Assembly: GCA_963814875.1 (NCBI GenBank)
Contig: CAWFFJ010000027.1
Coordinates: forward strand, 62,001 to 126,000
Source of the DNA: CAVSIS01 sp963814875
GTDB lineage: Bacteria; Acidobacteriota; Thermoanaerobaculia; Thermoanaerobaculales; Sulfomarinibacteraceae
Direction of reading: 5' to 3'
DNA length: 64,000 nucleotides
The translations under genes were made by a program, and so were the position numbers. The notes beneath the pieces were generated by a model. It did no database searches. It was not told where the DNA came from and saw nothing but the letters and a program-made list of their open reading frames with translations. Below are positions 9,028-16,981 of this stretch, piece after piece. Positions within the stretch are counted from its first letter, which is position 1. The number at the start of each line of letters is the position of its first letter.

Positions 9028-9060
9028 GAGTTATCACGGTTATCTCGGGCCTGGCACTCG
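9028..9060 (+). repeat. dispersed repeat A, copy 1
   Basis: A 33-bp sequence with core ATCACGGTTATCTCGGGCCT. Further copies are at 10435-10464 (same strand) and 11435-11465 (opposite strand). All are in gene-free gaps of the toxin-antitoxin region. Confidence 0.7.
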
Positions 9061-9080
9061 GAGCGGGGCGAAGGTCCTAT

Positions 9081-9129
9081 GTGGTGCGGGCGTCCCGCCT
9101 GCACCGGCCGCGGAGCGGCCGTTTGGCAG
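9081..9129 (-). repeat. dispersed repeat B, copy 1
   Basis: About 50 bp with the palindrome-rich core GGTGCAGGCGGGACGCCCGC preceded by CTGCCAA-CGGCCG. Other near-identical copies are at 11479-11529 and 14476-14526, with a partial one at 16728-16753. The internal GGCGGGACGCCCGC can form a hairpin, as in REP elements. Confidence 0.7.
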
Positions 9130-9322
9130 AGCACTGCGAATCTGGGCCTGCGGCCCGGTGTGCAGCCGAGACGGCCGCACCACAAAGTCGAATCCGAACT
9201 CCATGTGCAGCCGGGACGGCCGCACCGGAAGGCCAGACGCTCCTGAGGCACATGGCCGGCCGGCGAGCCGGAGTTACGGAGTCCGGCTTGCCGGATTCTT
9301 TTCAACGCTCTACATTGTTGTC

Positions 9323-9565
9323 ATGGACATGACGCGATTGGGCAAGAAGGGTCAGGTCTCGATTCCAAAGGCGGTGATCGATCGGCTCGGCCTCGAGCCG
9401 GAAACCATGCTGCTGGTCGAGACGTCGCCGGACGGCGCGATCCTGCTGCGTCCCGCCGGTGTGTACCCGCTCGAGGTCTACAGCGACGAGCGCGTGAGCG
9501 AGTTTCTCGGTGAGGACCGCCTGACCGAAGAGGAGACGGAACGACTGCGCCGAGCCCTGAAGTGA
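9323..9565 (+). CDS. AbrB/SpoVT-type antitoxin
   Basis: An 80-aa protein beginning MDMTRLGKKGQVSIPKAVI, the swapped-hairpin AbrB DNA-binding fold (GQVSIPK motif). Its C-terminal tail is acidic (LTEEETERLRR) and would wrap the toxin. The stop TGA overlaps the GTG of the PIN gene (GTGA), the usual arrangement of a type II pair, so it probably neutralises that RNase and represses its own promoter. Confidence 0.85.
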   Translation: MDMTRLGKKGQVSIPKAVIDRLGLEPETMLLVETSPDGAILLRPAGVYPLEVYSDERVSEFLGEDRLTEEETERLRRALK

Positions 9566-9990
9566 AGCTCTTCCTCGACGCCAACGTGCTGGGCAGCGCC
9601 GCCTTCTCGAAGGAAGGGAGGGCGCGGGCGCTCTTCCGCCTGGCAGAGCGCAGCGCGTGCGTGCTGCTGTCCTCCCGCCACGCGATCGGCGAGGCGCGCC
9701 GTAACATCCTGCTGAAGGCGCCGAACGCCAGCGAATCGCTCGAGACCCTTCTCGATCAGGTAGAGGTGGTCCCGGCGGCGGACCCCCGGGTCGCCGCGTG
9801 GGCCGCCGGTCTCGGGCTGCCGCCGAACGACGCCCCGATCCTCGCCGCCGCAGCGGGCTGCCAAGCCGAACTCCTCGTTACGGGCGATCGCAGGCACTTC
9901 GGGAGCCTCTACGGCACCCGCCCCGGCGGCGTGCTCGTCGCCACGCCGGAAACCGCCCTCGCGATGGTTCTTGACGAGTTGGAGATCTGA
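9562..9990 (+). CDS. PIN-domain toxin (VapC-like RNase)
   Basis: A 142-aa protein with a GTG start overlapping the antitoxin stop. PIN acidic residues are visible: Asp in KLFLDANVL, Glu in AIGEARRN, and the C-terminal Asp pair around NDAPILAAA and LVTGDRRHFG. It is predicted to be a Mg2+-dependent ribonuclease that stops translation when free of its AbrB-type partner. Confidence 0.85.
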   Translation: MKLFLDANVLGSAAFSKEGRARALFRLAERSACVLLSSRHAIGEARRNILLKAPNASESLETLLDQVEVVPAADPRVAAWAAGLGLPPNDAPILAAAAGCQAELLVTGDRRHFGSLYGTRPGGVLVATPETALAMVLDELEI

Positions 9991-10011
9991 CGGGGCCAGG
10001 CAGACTCGACC

Positions 10012-10374
10012 TCAGCGCCCCCGCAGCGGGTGCTGCCAGCGCAGGGCCGGAAAGCGGTCGAAGTCGGCGTCCGTCGTGATCAGAACGCAGCCGTGCTCGA
10101 TCGCGATCGCTGCGTGCTGCGCGTCGGCGGCGAGCTTCCCAGTGGCGCCGGAGCGCCGGCACAGCCCCTCGAAGATCTCGAGGTGGCGGGGTCCTGGGTG
10201 AACAACGCGGGCGTTGGGCTGGGCGATGAGCTCGCCGATGAACGCGAAGACCTCGTCGAGGGTCGAGGGGCGGCGGAAGATCCTCGGGTTGGTGACGATG
10301 CGAACTACGCCGGCAAGGGCCAGTGACGACAGCGCGAACGGCTCGTACATCATCACATGACGCTGATGATGCAA
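10012..10374 (-). pseudogene. PIN-domain toxin missing its N-terminus
   Basis: From about base 10347 the product reads YEPFALSSLALAGVVRIVTNP...VRVVHPGPRHLEIF...LAADAQHAAIAIEHG..LITTDADFDRFP, the middle and end of a VapC-type PIN protein. The usual first ~45 residues, including the first catalytic Asp, are absent. No antitoxin gene precedes it. Repeat A and a gene-free gap lie directly upstream, suggesting the 5' end was lost in a rearrangement. It may still be expressed from the ATG at 10374 but should be inactive. Confidence 0.65.
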
Positions 10375-10434
10375 GCGTCCATGGTGCCTACATTGGTCTT
10401 GGCGGTGAGTGCCGAGCCGGGACCCGGACGAGCA

Positions 10435-10464
10435 GAGTTGTCACGGTTATCTCGGGCCTGCCAT
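10435..10464 (+). repeat. dispersed repeat A, copy 2
   Basis: Shares GTCACGGTTATCTCGGGCCT with copy 1 (one base different in the first triplet). It sits about 60 bp upstream of the lipoprotein gene, between it and the truncated PIN gene. Confidence 0.65.
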
Positions 10465-10522
10465 CTGGCTGGCGCCGGCAGAGGCGTCGGCGGACCATCC
10501 TCGGTCGAGTGTGCTAATCTCC

Positions 10523-11275
10523 ATGGACATGAGACATCAAAAAAGTGAGAGAGTCGTCGGTGTCGTTCGTACGGCGTTCGCCCGCGGCACGGCCGCGGCG
10601 GCCGCCGCGCTGCTCGTCCTCGGAGTCATGGGGCTGACCGCCTGCGGTGGAGGTGGCGGAGAGAAGGCCCAGGCAACTCCGACCTCCGACGAGGCCACGC
10701 AGCAGGCCCAGGCGGCTGAGGCCGCACGCCAGCTCGAGGCTCGGAAGCAGCAGCTCCAGCAGGCAGAGCAGGCCGCCTCGCAGATCAAGAGCGACGCCGG
10801 AACCGTGCCGGTCAAGGACGAGGCGCTCGAGAAGCTCCTGGCCAGCCTCGAGAAGGCGATGTCCTCGGCCCGATCTCAGCTCGAGGGAGACGGCGCCGCC
10901 GCAGCCCTGGACAAGGTCTCGGCGCTCGAGAAGCAGGCGAACGACCGGCTCGCCGAGCTCAAGGCGGAGGAGCAGGCGGCCCGCGCCAAGCTGCGCGAGC
11001 AGTACGAGGCGGGCGTCGCGAAGGGCGAGACCCTCCCGCCCGGCGTGATCCGCGGCTTCGACGGCGAGCTGTACCTTGACTACCTGCCGAAGGCGGTGGA
11101 GCGCGCTCAGGGCGAGCTCAAGACCCGTGGCTTCTACGACGGGCCCGCCACCGGCACCTTGGACGAGGACACGCGGGTCGGCATCGCGCGGTTCCAGCAG
11201 CTCAACGGCCAGCTGGTGACCGGCATCCCGACCCCGTACACTCGAGCGAAGCTGTACGCGAACGCGTCCACGTAG
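10523..11275 (+). CDS. lipoprotein with coiled coil and peptidoglycan-binding domain
   Basis: A 250-aa protein. The N-terminal signal ends in the lipobox LTAC (Cys near residue 42) followed by a glycine stretch. A long Gln/Ala/Glu-rich coiled coil covers about residues 60-170. The C-terminal ~60 residues are a PG_binding_1 repeat (VERAQGELKTRGFYDGPATGTLDEDTRVGIARFQ, in shorthand). It is probably anchored in a membrane and reaches into the murein. Two in-frame starts (10523, 10529) are equally possible. Confidence 0.8.
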   Translation: MDMRHQKSERVVGVVRTAFARGTAAAAAALLVLGVMGLTACGGGGGEKAQATPTSDEATQQAQAAEAARQLEARKQQLQQAEQAASQIKSDAGTVPVKDEALEKLLASLEKAMSSARSQLEGDGAAAALDKVSALEKQANDRLAELKAEEQAARAKLREQYEAGVAKGETLPPGVIRGFDGELYLDYLPKAVERAQGELKTRGFYDGPATGTLDEDTRVGIARFQQLNGQLVTGIPTPYTRAKLYANAST

Positions 11276-11313
11276 TCGAGAGCCGCTGCCCTCGGTCCGT
11301 CGGTACTGACGTG

Positions 11314-11330
11314 GTGCCCCGGCGGGGCAC
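11314..11330 (+). terminator. GC hairpin after the lipoprotein gene
   Basis: GTGCCCC-GGC-GGGGCAC, a perfect 7-bp stem with a 3-nt loop, 39 nt after the stop. There is no T-run, so it may slow polymerase or protect the mRNA end rather than act as a classical intrinsic terminator. Confidence 0.4.
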
Positions 11331-11434
11331 CCGGGGTCGCTCTGTCATCGGTGAGGCATGCAAAACGTAAGAGGCTAGACGCGAGACGTCAGAAGCTGGA
11401 AGCTAGAGGCAAAACGCGAGAAGCCTTCTCCCGA

Positions 11435-11529
11435 GAGTGCCAGGCCCGCGATAACTGTAATAACTCGAGGTGCGCGCCCTGCCAAGCGGCCGATGTGCGG
11501 CCGGTGCAGGCGGGACGCCCGCACCACAC
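11435..11529. repeat. repeats A (inverted) and B side by side
   Basis: 11435-11465 is repeat A in the opposite orientation to the other two copies. 11479-11529 is repeat B on the plus strand, nearly identical to 14476-14526. The A-B pairing recurs at 9028-9129 but with different relative order, so the units move or recombine separately. Confidence 0.65.
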
Positions 11530-11584
11530 TACACACAGCATGGCGGCGTCGTTGAGGTTCCGATGTGGTGCGGAAGTTACGGCG

Positions 11585-12022
11585 TCAGCTCTCGGTGGAT
11601 TCGAGAAACTCCTCGACGAGCCGTGCGAAGGTCTCGAGGTCGCCCAGGCGCTCGTTGAGCACCGCGTGGAGCCGCTCGACGTCGACATCCAAGTACCCGT
11701 GAACCAGGATGTTGCGGAACCCGGCGAGGCCTTGAATGTCCGCGATGAACTCGCTGGGCAGGATGCCGAGCTGACCGAGGGCCACGATGGCGCTCGCATA
11801 GTCGGGAACATCGCGTCCCCTACCGGCGGCAATGTGGGTGGCAATGTCAAGGACGTTCTGGGCGGCGACCTGGAGGCCGCGCTCGACGGCCCAGCGCTCG
11901 TCGTTGTCGCCAGACAGCCGGTCGATCGGACGGCCCGCGTGCCTCTGGAGGTTCGCGGCAGCCCTGCGCAGGGCCAGCAGGTGGCGGCGGACGATGCGGG
12001 GATCGACCTCACCGGGGCTCAT
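11585..12022 (-). CDS. hepT: HepT-type RNase toxin (HEPN, DUF86)
   Basis: A 145-aa helical HEPN protein with the catalytic RX4-6HXY motif seen as RNILVHGY near residue 105. HepT proteins are ribonucleases held inactive by AMPylation or binding by their MntA partner. It follows the nucleotidyltransferase gene with a 4-bp overlap (12019-12022), the canonical mntA-hepT order on the minus strand. Confidence 0.9.
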   Translation of the reverse strand: MSPGEVDPRIVRRHLLALRRAAANLQRHAGRPIDRLSGDNDERWAVERGLQVAAQNVLDIATHIAAGRGRDVPDYASAIVALGQLGILPSEFIADIQGLAGFRNILVHGYLDVDVERLHAVLNERLGDLETFARLVEEFLESTES

Positions 12023-12459
12023 GTCGTCGCCCCATGCGGGGACGCCGCGTCGATCTTGTCGAGCTGGGGCAGGTAGTCGCAGTACCGTGACAGCGCGCGG
12101 CCTTCCCGGGTCGTGGTCGCCTTCAGATTCCTGGAGACGAGCCTGACGCCGTCCCGCAGCACCCGGTGGTAGAGCAGGGGAGGGGCGGAGTTGAGAACGA
12201 CGAGATCGACGTCGTTCGTACCGAGCGCTGCCATCAGAATCGACGTCAGGTCTGCGGCGTATCCGTACGGGCCCTCGTGGAGAGACACCTCGTCGACATA
12301 GACGGCGACGTCGATGTCGCTGTGCTGCTGAGCCCGGCCCGCAGCGTACGAACCGAAGAGATACGCCTCCAGCACCTCCGCCCGGTCAGCCAGGGCTTCG
12401 GCGATGCTCGCACGCAGGCGCTCGACGCTATCCGGTTCCACAGGACGAGGATACCGCAA
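12019..12459 (-). CDS. mntA: MntA-type nucleotidyltransferase antitoxin
   Basis: A 146-aa minimal nucleotidyltransferase with the GSX10DXD signature (GSYAAGRAQQHSDIDVAVY). In this family it transfers AMP to the HepT Tyr beside the catalytic His and silences the RNase. It overlaps hepT. An extended C-terminal segment after VRLVSRN is present. Confidence 0.9.
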   Translation of the reverse strand: MRYPRPVEPDSVERLRASIAEALADRAEVLEAYLFGSYAAGRAQQHSDIDVAVYVDEVSLHEGPYGYAADLTSILMAALGTNDVDLVVLNSAPPLLYHRVLRDGVRLVSRNLKATTTREGRALSRYCDYLPQLDKIDAASPHGATT

Positions 12460-12505
12460 CGGCGTCTGACCGGCTCACCTGCACATCGGGCGGTGAGCTC
12501 GGTTC

Positions 12506-12546
12506 GAGGCGCCCCCGCTCGTCGGGCCAACGAGCGAGGCGGGCAT
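12506..12546. repeat. dispersed repeat C, copy 1
   Basis: About 40 bp, GAGGCGCCCCCGCTCGTCGG then CCAA...GCGAGGCGG-CAT, with an internal hairpin. A second copy is at 14572-14613. Both copies are preceded, at different distances, by GCTCGGTTCGAGGCG. Confidence 0.6.
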
Positions 12547-12602
12547 GAGTGGAGCGTGAACGGTCTTCGGATCGGCACCCGGATCCGAACCTTCATTCCT
12601 TG

Positions 12603-13541
12603 ATGTTCGAGCGGCAGAGCTCCCGCTATCATTCCCCGATGGCGTACCTGAACGACCCTGGGGAGGGCGACAGCTGCTCAGGCTGGGGCGAGAGCCATTC
12701 GGAGAGCGATCCGATTGGTCCCGTGCAGCTCGGGCTGTTTACGCCGGACCGTGCTGAGGTCGAGGCCGGGTTCACGGCGCTCGGGCAACTCGACCTGGAG
12801 CGAGCGGAAGGGCTTTTTCGCGGTGTGCTGGAGCGCCAGACCGACGACGAGGACGCCCGACAGGGTCTGGAGGCGGTGGAGCACTGGCGCGGCCTGCTCG
12901 CCGATCTCGCGGAAAGGCCTCCGCTCGAGCGCGCTGCAGCGCTCTGGCGCTCAGTCCACGAGTGCCCGCCGGTCCGGATCACCCGTACCCTGCGACGCAA
13001 CCTCCTGGAGGGCGTGCTCGAGGTCCTCGAGACTGAGGCAGACCCGGTGCCGATCGGCGACCTGTGCGTTGCCGAGGTGCTGCTTGAGCTCAACCGGCCG
13101 GAGGCCGCCCGAAGCTGGCTCGAGTGGTCTATCGGCCGGGAGCCGGGCCGGGCGCGCCTGCACCTGCTGCGCGGCAACGTTGAGTGGGCCAGGAGGCAAG
13201 AGGAGGCTGCTCGGGCGTGCTACAGCCTCGGCCTGCTCGTCGACCCGACGCTCGAGCGTTGGCAGTCAGTCGCCTGGCGGCTGCTCGCGCGGAGGATCTC
13301 CGAGAGCGGGGGTGTCGCAACGGCGCTCGAGTGGTGGGCGGCCGGTCGGTTACCGCTGCCGCCGCTCGACGTGGCGCTGCCGCCGCATGAAGAGCTCGCG
13401 GAGGCATGGCGCGCGCTCGCCGGAGCCGACGATGCGCGGAGGTGCGGTCGCTTCGAGGAGGCGATCGAGCGCCGGGCACGACTGCGCGCGGTCGCGCCCG
13501 AGATCTTCGCCACGTACATGGAGCGCCTCGAACGGAGCTGA
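12603..13541 (+). CDS. TPR-like protein of unknown function
   Basis: A soluble 312-aa protein without a signal peptide or membrane segment. From about residue 45 it consists of degenerate tetratricopeptide-like helical pairs rich in Leu, Ala and Trp (AEGLFRGVLERQTDDEDARQ; GNVEWARRQEEAARACYSLG). The start is uncertain: neither the ATG at 12603 nor that at 12639 has a good ribosome site. Neighbours are TA genes, which gives no functional hint. No family is recognised beyond the repeat fold. Confidence 0.65.
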   Translation: MFERQSSRYHSPMAYLNDPGEGDSCSGWGESHSESDPIGPVQLGLFTPDRAEVEAGFTALGQLDLERAEGLFRGVLERQTDDEDARQGLEAVEHWRGLLADLAERPPLERAAALWRSVHECPPVRITRTLRRNLLEGVLEVLETEADPVPIGDLCVAEVLLELNRPEAARSWLEWSIGREPGRARLHLLRGNVEWARRQEEAARACYSLGLLVDPTLERWQSVAWRLLARRISESGGVATALEWWAAGRLPLPPLDVALPPHEELAEAWRALAGADDARRCGRFEEAIERRARLRAVAPEIFATYMERLERS

Positions 13542-13766
13542 CATGAACGCTGCGTGACGTACGGAGCACGCCGCGGGTTCTTCCGTCGTAGCCTGAACCG
13601 ACGAGTTGGATAGCGCGGGCTTGATGCCTGCGAATCCCAGTGATGGGCCTTGCACATCCGGGATAGGTTGGGACACGCGGTCCCGGCCCCTGACACGTTA
13701 CTCATGTCATCCTCGGCGTTTGACTCGAGCCTGGTCTCTGGCAAGCGCGAGCTGCCGCGCGTGGGT

Positions 13767-13798
13767 ATACACCTTTCGGTACACACTAGAAGGTGTAT
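13767..13798. promoter_or_regulatory. candidate VapB operator
   Basis: A perfect 9-bp inverted repeat ATACACCTT (13767-13775) and AAGGTGTAT (13790-13798) with a 14-bp spacer, ending 20 bp before the antitoxin start. Position and symmetry fit the autoregulatory operator bound by a VapB-VapC complex. Confidence 0.55.
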
Positions 13799-13818
13799 CA
13801 TCAACCTCGGAGGCGATG

Positions 13819-14022
13819 ATGCGGACCAATATCGTGCTCGAGGATGACCTGGTCGCTGAGGCCCAGAAGCTGACCGGGATCAGGACCAAGAAAGAGCTCG
13901 TCAACGAGGCGCTGCGCACACTCATCAAGGTGCGCAAGCGGAAGAGCTTGCTCGACCTCGCGGGCAAGATCCAGTTCGCGTCGGGGTACGACTACCGCCG
14001 GCTGCGCGAGGATGAGCGGTGA
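13819..14022 (+). CDS. vapB: VapB-type antitoxin (ribbon-helix-helix)
   Basis: A 67-aa protein, MRTNIVLEDDLVAEAQKLTG then TKKELVNEALRTLI, a ribbon-helix-helix DNA-binding antitoxin of the DUF2191 group. The second of two adjacent ATGs is chosen because GGAGG (13809-13813) is better spaced from it. The stop overlaps the GTG of vapC (GTGA). Confidence 0.88.
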   Translation: MRTNIVLEDDLVAEAQKLTGIRTKKELVNEALRTLIKVRKRKSLLDLAGKIQFASGYDYRRLREDER

Positions 14023-14420
14023 TTGTCGTCGACACGTCGGTGCTGGTGGACTTTTTCAAGGGGGTCCGCTCGCCCGCCGTGGAGCGGATGCACCATCTCG
14101 AGGAGCAGGCCGTACCCTTCGCGGTTCCTGCGGTGTGCTGCCAAGAGCTGTTGCAAGGGGCGCGGGATCTGCGGGAGTGGAACCTGCTCGAGAGCTACCT
14201 CCGAACTCAGGTCGTGCTTGCGCCTCACGACCCTTGGGCGACGCATGCGGCTGCCGCCAGGATCTTCTTCGACTGCCGGCGCAAGGGGGTCACGTTTCGG
14301 AGCACCTTGGATTGTCTCATCGCACAGTTGGTGCTGGAGCTGGACGGCGTGCTGCTGCATCAGGATGAGGATTTCGAGAGAATCAAACAGGTCCGGCCCC
14401 TGAGTACGCTCCGAGAGTAG
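14019..14420 (+). CDS. vapC: VapC toxin, PIN-domain RNase
   Basis: A 133-aa PIN protein with the acidic set intact: Asp in IVVDTSVLVD, Glu in CQELLQGA, Asp in STLDCLIAQ and the late Asp in LHQDEDFERI. It starts with GTG inside the vapB stop. It is predicted to cleave tRNA or rRNA when released from VapB. Confidence 0.9.
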   Translation: MIVVDTSVLVDFFKGVRSPAVERMHHLEEQAVPFAVPAVCCQELLQGARDLREWNLLESYLRTQVVLAPHDPWATHAAAARIFFDCRRKGVTFRSTLDCLIAQLVLELDGVLLHQDEDFERIKQVRPLSTLRE

Positions 14421-14475
14421 GGGTTGCGCCGCGGCTTCGCTTGCACAGAGGTCAGCGCGCTCGGTTCGAGGCGTC

Positions 14476-14526
14476 CTGCCAATCGGCCGTTGTGCGGCCG
14501 GTGCAGGCGGGACGCCCGCACCACAC
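14476..14526 (+). repeat. dispersed repeat B, copy 3
   Basis: Near-identical to 11479-11529, including the core GGTGCAGGCGGGACGCCCGC. It follows vapC by about 55 bp. Confidence 0.7.
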
Positions 14527-14571
14527 GCGAAAGGTGCCGAACGGTGCCCGGCACCGACTTGCCGACTTGAT

Positions 14572-14613
14572 GAGGCGCCCCCGCTCGTCGGGGCCAAGGG
14601 GCGAGGCGGACAT
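14572..14613. repeat. dispersed repeat C, copy 2
   Basis: Second copy of the GAGGCGCCCCCGCTCGTCGG element, abutting the 3' end of the pseudokinase-TonB gene. Confidence 0.6.
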
Positions 14614-16490
14614 CACTGCAGCACAAAGGGTATGCGGATCGGCACCCAGCTCTCGACTTTAACTCCGTTCTTGGTTGCGGGCCGGAACCGCCACTGGCGG
14701 ACGGCGTCCTCGGCCGCCTTCTCGAAGCCGACGCCCTTCCGGGTCACCTGCAGGATCTCGACCTTCTCGACGCTGCCGTCGATCCCGACCAGGGCGCGCA
14801 GGCTGACCTCGCCGCTCACCTGCAGGCGGCCGGCCACCGGCGGGTAGACCGGGGAGACCTGCTTGACGAGCACCGGTGGCTTCACCTGAGAACCTTCGGT
14901 AACGAGATCTCCCTCGCGTACCGGCGGAACCGGGGTCGGCGGAGCCGCGGTGGCGGTGGCGACCGGTACCAAGGTCGGCTGCGGGGTGGGCTCCGGCGGA
15001 GCCACGGCCGCCATGGCGGGGGAGGGTACGGCGGCGGTGGGCTCCACCCGTTGTCTGGCTTCCTCAAGCGCCTTCTGGCGCTCCTGCTCGAGCGCCTGTT
15101 GCTGGTCCTGCTTGGCCTTTTCCGCGGCTGCGATCTGGCGCTTGATCTGCTCCTGCTGCTGTCGTGTTTTCGCGTTGGCGGCGCCGCCGGTCTCCATCGA
15201 CCTGAGGCGCTTGTTGAGGCGGTCGATCTCGGCCTGACGGTCGGTCAGCTCCTTACGGATCTGCGCCTCGCGCTCCGCCAGCATCTGCGCCACCTGTTGC
15301 TGGACGATGGCCTGGACCTGCGCCTGTTGTGCCTGGCGCTGAGCGAGCAGCTGCTCCGCTGTCGGCGTCGGCGCAGGGGGCGGTGCCGTCGGGCCGCGTC
15401 CGAAGATCAGCCAGGCGCCGAGGGCCGCGGCCACGGCCACCGCCGCGGCTAGGCCGATCCACAGCCCCTTGCTCGTGCCGCCCGTGGACGGGCTCACGGC
15501 AGCGACTTCCTCGACCTTCGGCTCGGGCCGGATGTAGGGAGCAACGTCGAGCTCCGTCTCGGCCTGGCGTTCGCTCTCCTCGGCCTGAATCTCGGAGCGG
15601 AACAGGCGATCCATGAAGAGAGCGAGGTTGAAGGTTGTCGGGCTGTAAGGGCCGCCATACAGGAGCTTGTCCAGCGCCTGCTTGAAGTCAGCGGCCGAGC
15701 TGAAGCGGTCCTCGGGGCGATCCGCAAGCGCCCGTGTCAGCACCGCCATGATGTCCTTCGGAACAGGCTCCTCGTCGAACGCGAGCCGGGCCTCGCTGAC
15801 GATCTCACGCCGCTGCTCCGGGGCGGTCGGCAGCGCCTTGCTGGTCAGAAGATGGAACAGAATCGCGCCCAGCGAGTAGACGTCGCCGCGGCTGCTCGGC
15901 GTACGCGCTGTCAGGACCTCGGGAGCCAGGTAGGGGGCGCAGGCAGAAGAGGCGGCTGGGCTCTCGAGAAGGCCGAGGAGGCTCTCGCCGGCAACGAAGC
16001 CGGAGACCACTCCCTCACCGTCGTTGGTGATGATGACCGTCCCGGGGTGGAGGAAGCCGTGGATGAGTGAGGCGCCGCGCATGTCGACGGCGAGGGCCGC
16101 GGACAGCGCCAGCGACAGCTTCTCCATGATCAGAAGAGCGTTGTCCACCGCTACCGGGAAGCCCTCTTCCCGGACCTTGCGGAGAACGGCGGTCAGCGGC
16201 TGCCCGGCGGCGTAGTCCCAGGCGTTGCCCATGACCCCGTCATGAGTCGAAAAGCGCGAGTGTGCAGCGACGTTGGCAGCTTGCAGAACCTCGCCGACGC
16301 GGTTCGCGTCGCCGAGGCGGGCGCCGAGCTCGGCCCGTGGGACTGCGGCGCCGTCGAAGACGCGCAGCCACACCGTCCTCCCGAGTGCGCCCCTGACGAA
16401 CTCTCCGGCTCGGTACAGATGCCCGAGCTCGTCCGAGAGGACCTCCTTGAAGAGGATGAACGGGCCGAATGTGCGGTAGGTCGCAGCCAT
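14613..16490 (-). CDS. pseudokinase-TonB fusion membrane protein
   Basis: A 625-aa protein. Residues ~8-285 have the protein-kinase fold (APEVLTARTPSSRGDVYSLGAILFHLL is kinase-like, given here in part), but catalytic residues are gone: HRD-K-N is replaced by HGFLHPGTV at 144-152, DFG by SGF, and the VAIK lysine is missing (WLRVFDG). One membrane helix lies at ~342-364. Then come a Gln/Ala/Glu coiled coil (~380-480), a Pro/Thr-rich linker and a C-terminal TonB domain (~535-625: VSPVYPPVAGRLQVSG ... VRQWRFRPATKNG). The topology is cytoplasmic pseudokinase, periplasmic TonB. The start has GAGGAGG upstream. It may couple an intracellular ligand signal to outer-membrane receptors; that is inference. 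Confidence 0.88.
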   Translation of the reverse strand: MAATYRTFGPFILFKEVLSDELGHLYRAGEFVRGALGRTVWLRVFDGAAVPRAELGARLGDANRVGEVLQAANVAAHSRFSTHDGVMGNAWDYAAGQPLTAVLRKVREEGFPVAVDNALLIMEKLSLALSAALAVDMRGASLIHGFLHPGTVIITNDGEGVVSGFVAGESLLGLLESPAASSACAPYLAPEVLTARTPSSRGDVYSLGAILFHLLTSKALPTAPEQRREIVSEARLAFDEEPVPKDIMAVLTRALADRPEDRFSSAADFKQALDKLLYGGPYSPTTFNLALFMDRLFRSEIQAEESERQAETELDVAPYIRPEPKVEEVAAVSPSTGGTSKGLWIGLAAAVAVAAALGAWLIFGRGPTAPPPAPTPTAEQLLAQRQAQQAQVQAIVQQQVAQMLAEREAQIRKELTDRQAEIDRLNKRLRSMETGGAANAKTRQQQEQIKRQIAAAEKAKQDQQQALEQERQKALEEARQRVEPTAAVPSPAMAAVAPPEPTPQPTLVPVATATAAPPTPVPPVREGDLVTEGSQVKPPVLVKQVSPVYPPVAGRLQVSGEVSLRALVGIDGSVEKVEILQVTRKGVGFEKAAEDAVRQWRFRPATKNGVKVESWVPIRIPFVLQ

Positions 16491-16981
16491 GGCTGCCTCC
16501 TCGAATCACGCTGCCAGTGGCCCCGACAACGGTCAGGGATGGGAAGTTCGTATTCGACCGTCCGTCCAGGTTCGCCTGTGGTCGAGGATACACCGTCCCT
16601 GAGCGGGTCGCGCTCCTCGCTCCGCTGGGGGGTGCGCCGCCCCTATGGAGCGAGGGGTGAGGGGTGAGGAGAGAAGCGTGAGGAGTCCATCGCATCGAGC
16701 CACGGGCCGCCACGCGAGCGGGTTGCGGCCTGCCAAGCGGCCGCTGCGCGGCTCGACTCTTGACTCTCTTCTCTTTACTCTTCACGCCGAAGGCATGGGA
16801 CGCCTGCACCAGAGCATGACAGCATCACTGCGCCCAAGCAGTAGGGGGGCGTGTGTCGCAGCTGGAACTCTCGGGGACCAGTCAGGGCATGTTCGGACGA
16901 CGCAAGGCCCTTTCTGCAGCACCCTGCAGCGTGCAATAGAATGGGTTCGTTCAGCCGTTTTCAGATCAGGAGGTTACGCGC
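16491..16981. other. gene-free stretch between divergent genes
   Basis: About 490 bp separating the leftward pseudokinase gene from the rightward solute-binding gene. It holds G/A-rich GAGGGGTGAGG-type low complexity (16648-16680) and a partial repeat B (16728-16753). A TAGAAT near 16938 could be a -10 box for the rightward gene, but no convincing -35 is seen. Confidence 0.45.

Larger units (their letters stand above)
8907..9322. other. gene-free stretch with dispersed repeats
   Basis: 416 bp without a convincing gene. It holds one copy each of two dispersed repeats (9028-9060 and 9081-9129), plus two degenerate copies of the CAGCCGGGACGGCCGCACC core around 9160-9225. The short frames across it encode only arginine/proline-rich low-complexity peptides. 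Confidence 0.6.
11276..11584. other. gene-free stretch with hairpin and repeats
   Basis: 309 bp between the lipoprotein gene and the convergent HepT gene. It contains a GC hairpin (11314-11330), a direct CTAGAnGCnA-type low-complexity run near 11372-11412, and inverted copies of repeats A and B. No gene is supported. Confidence 0.55.
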
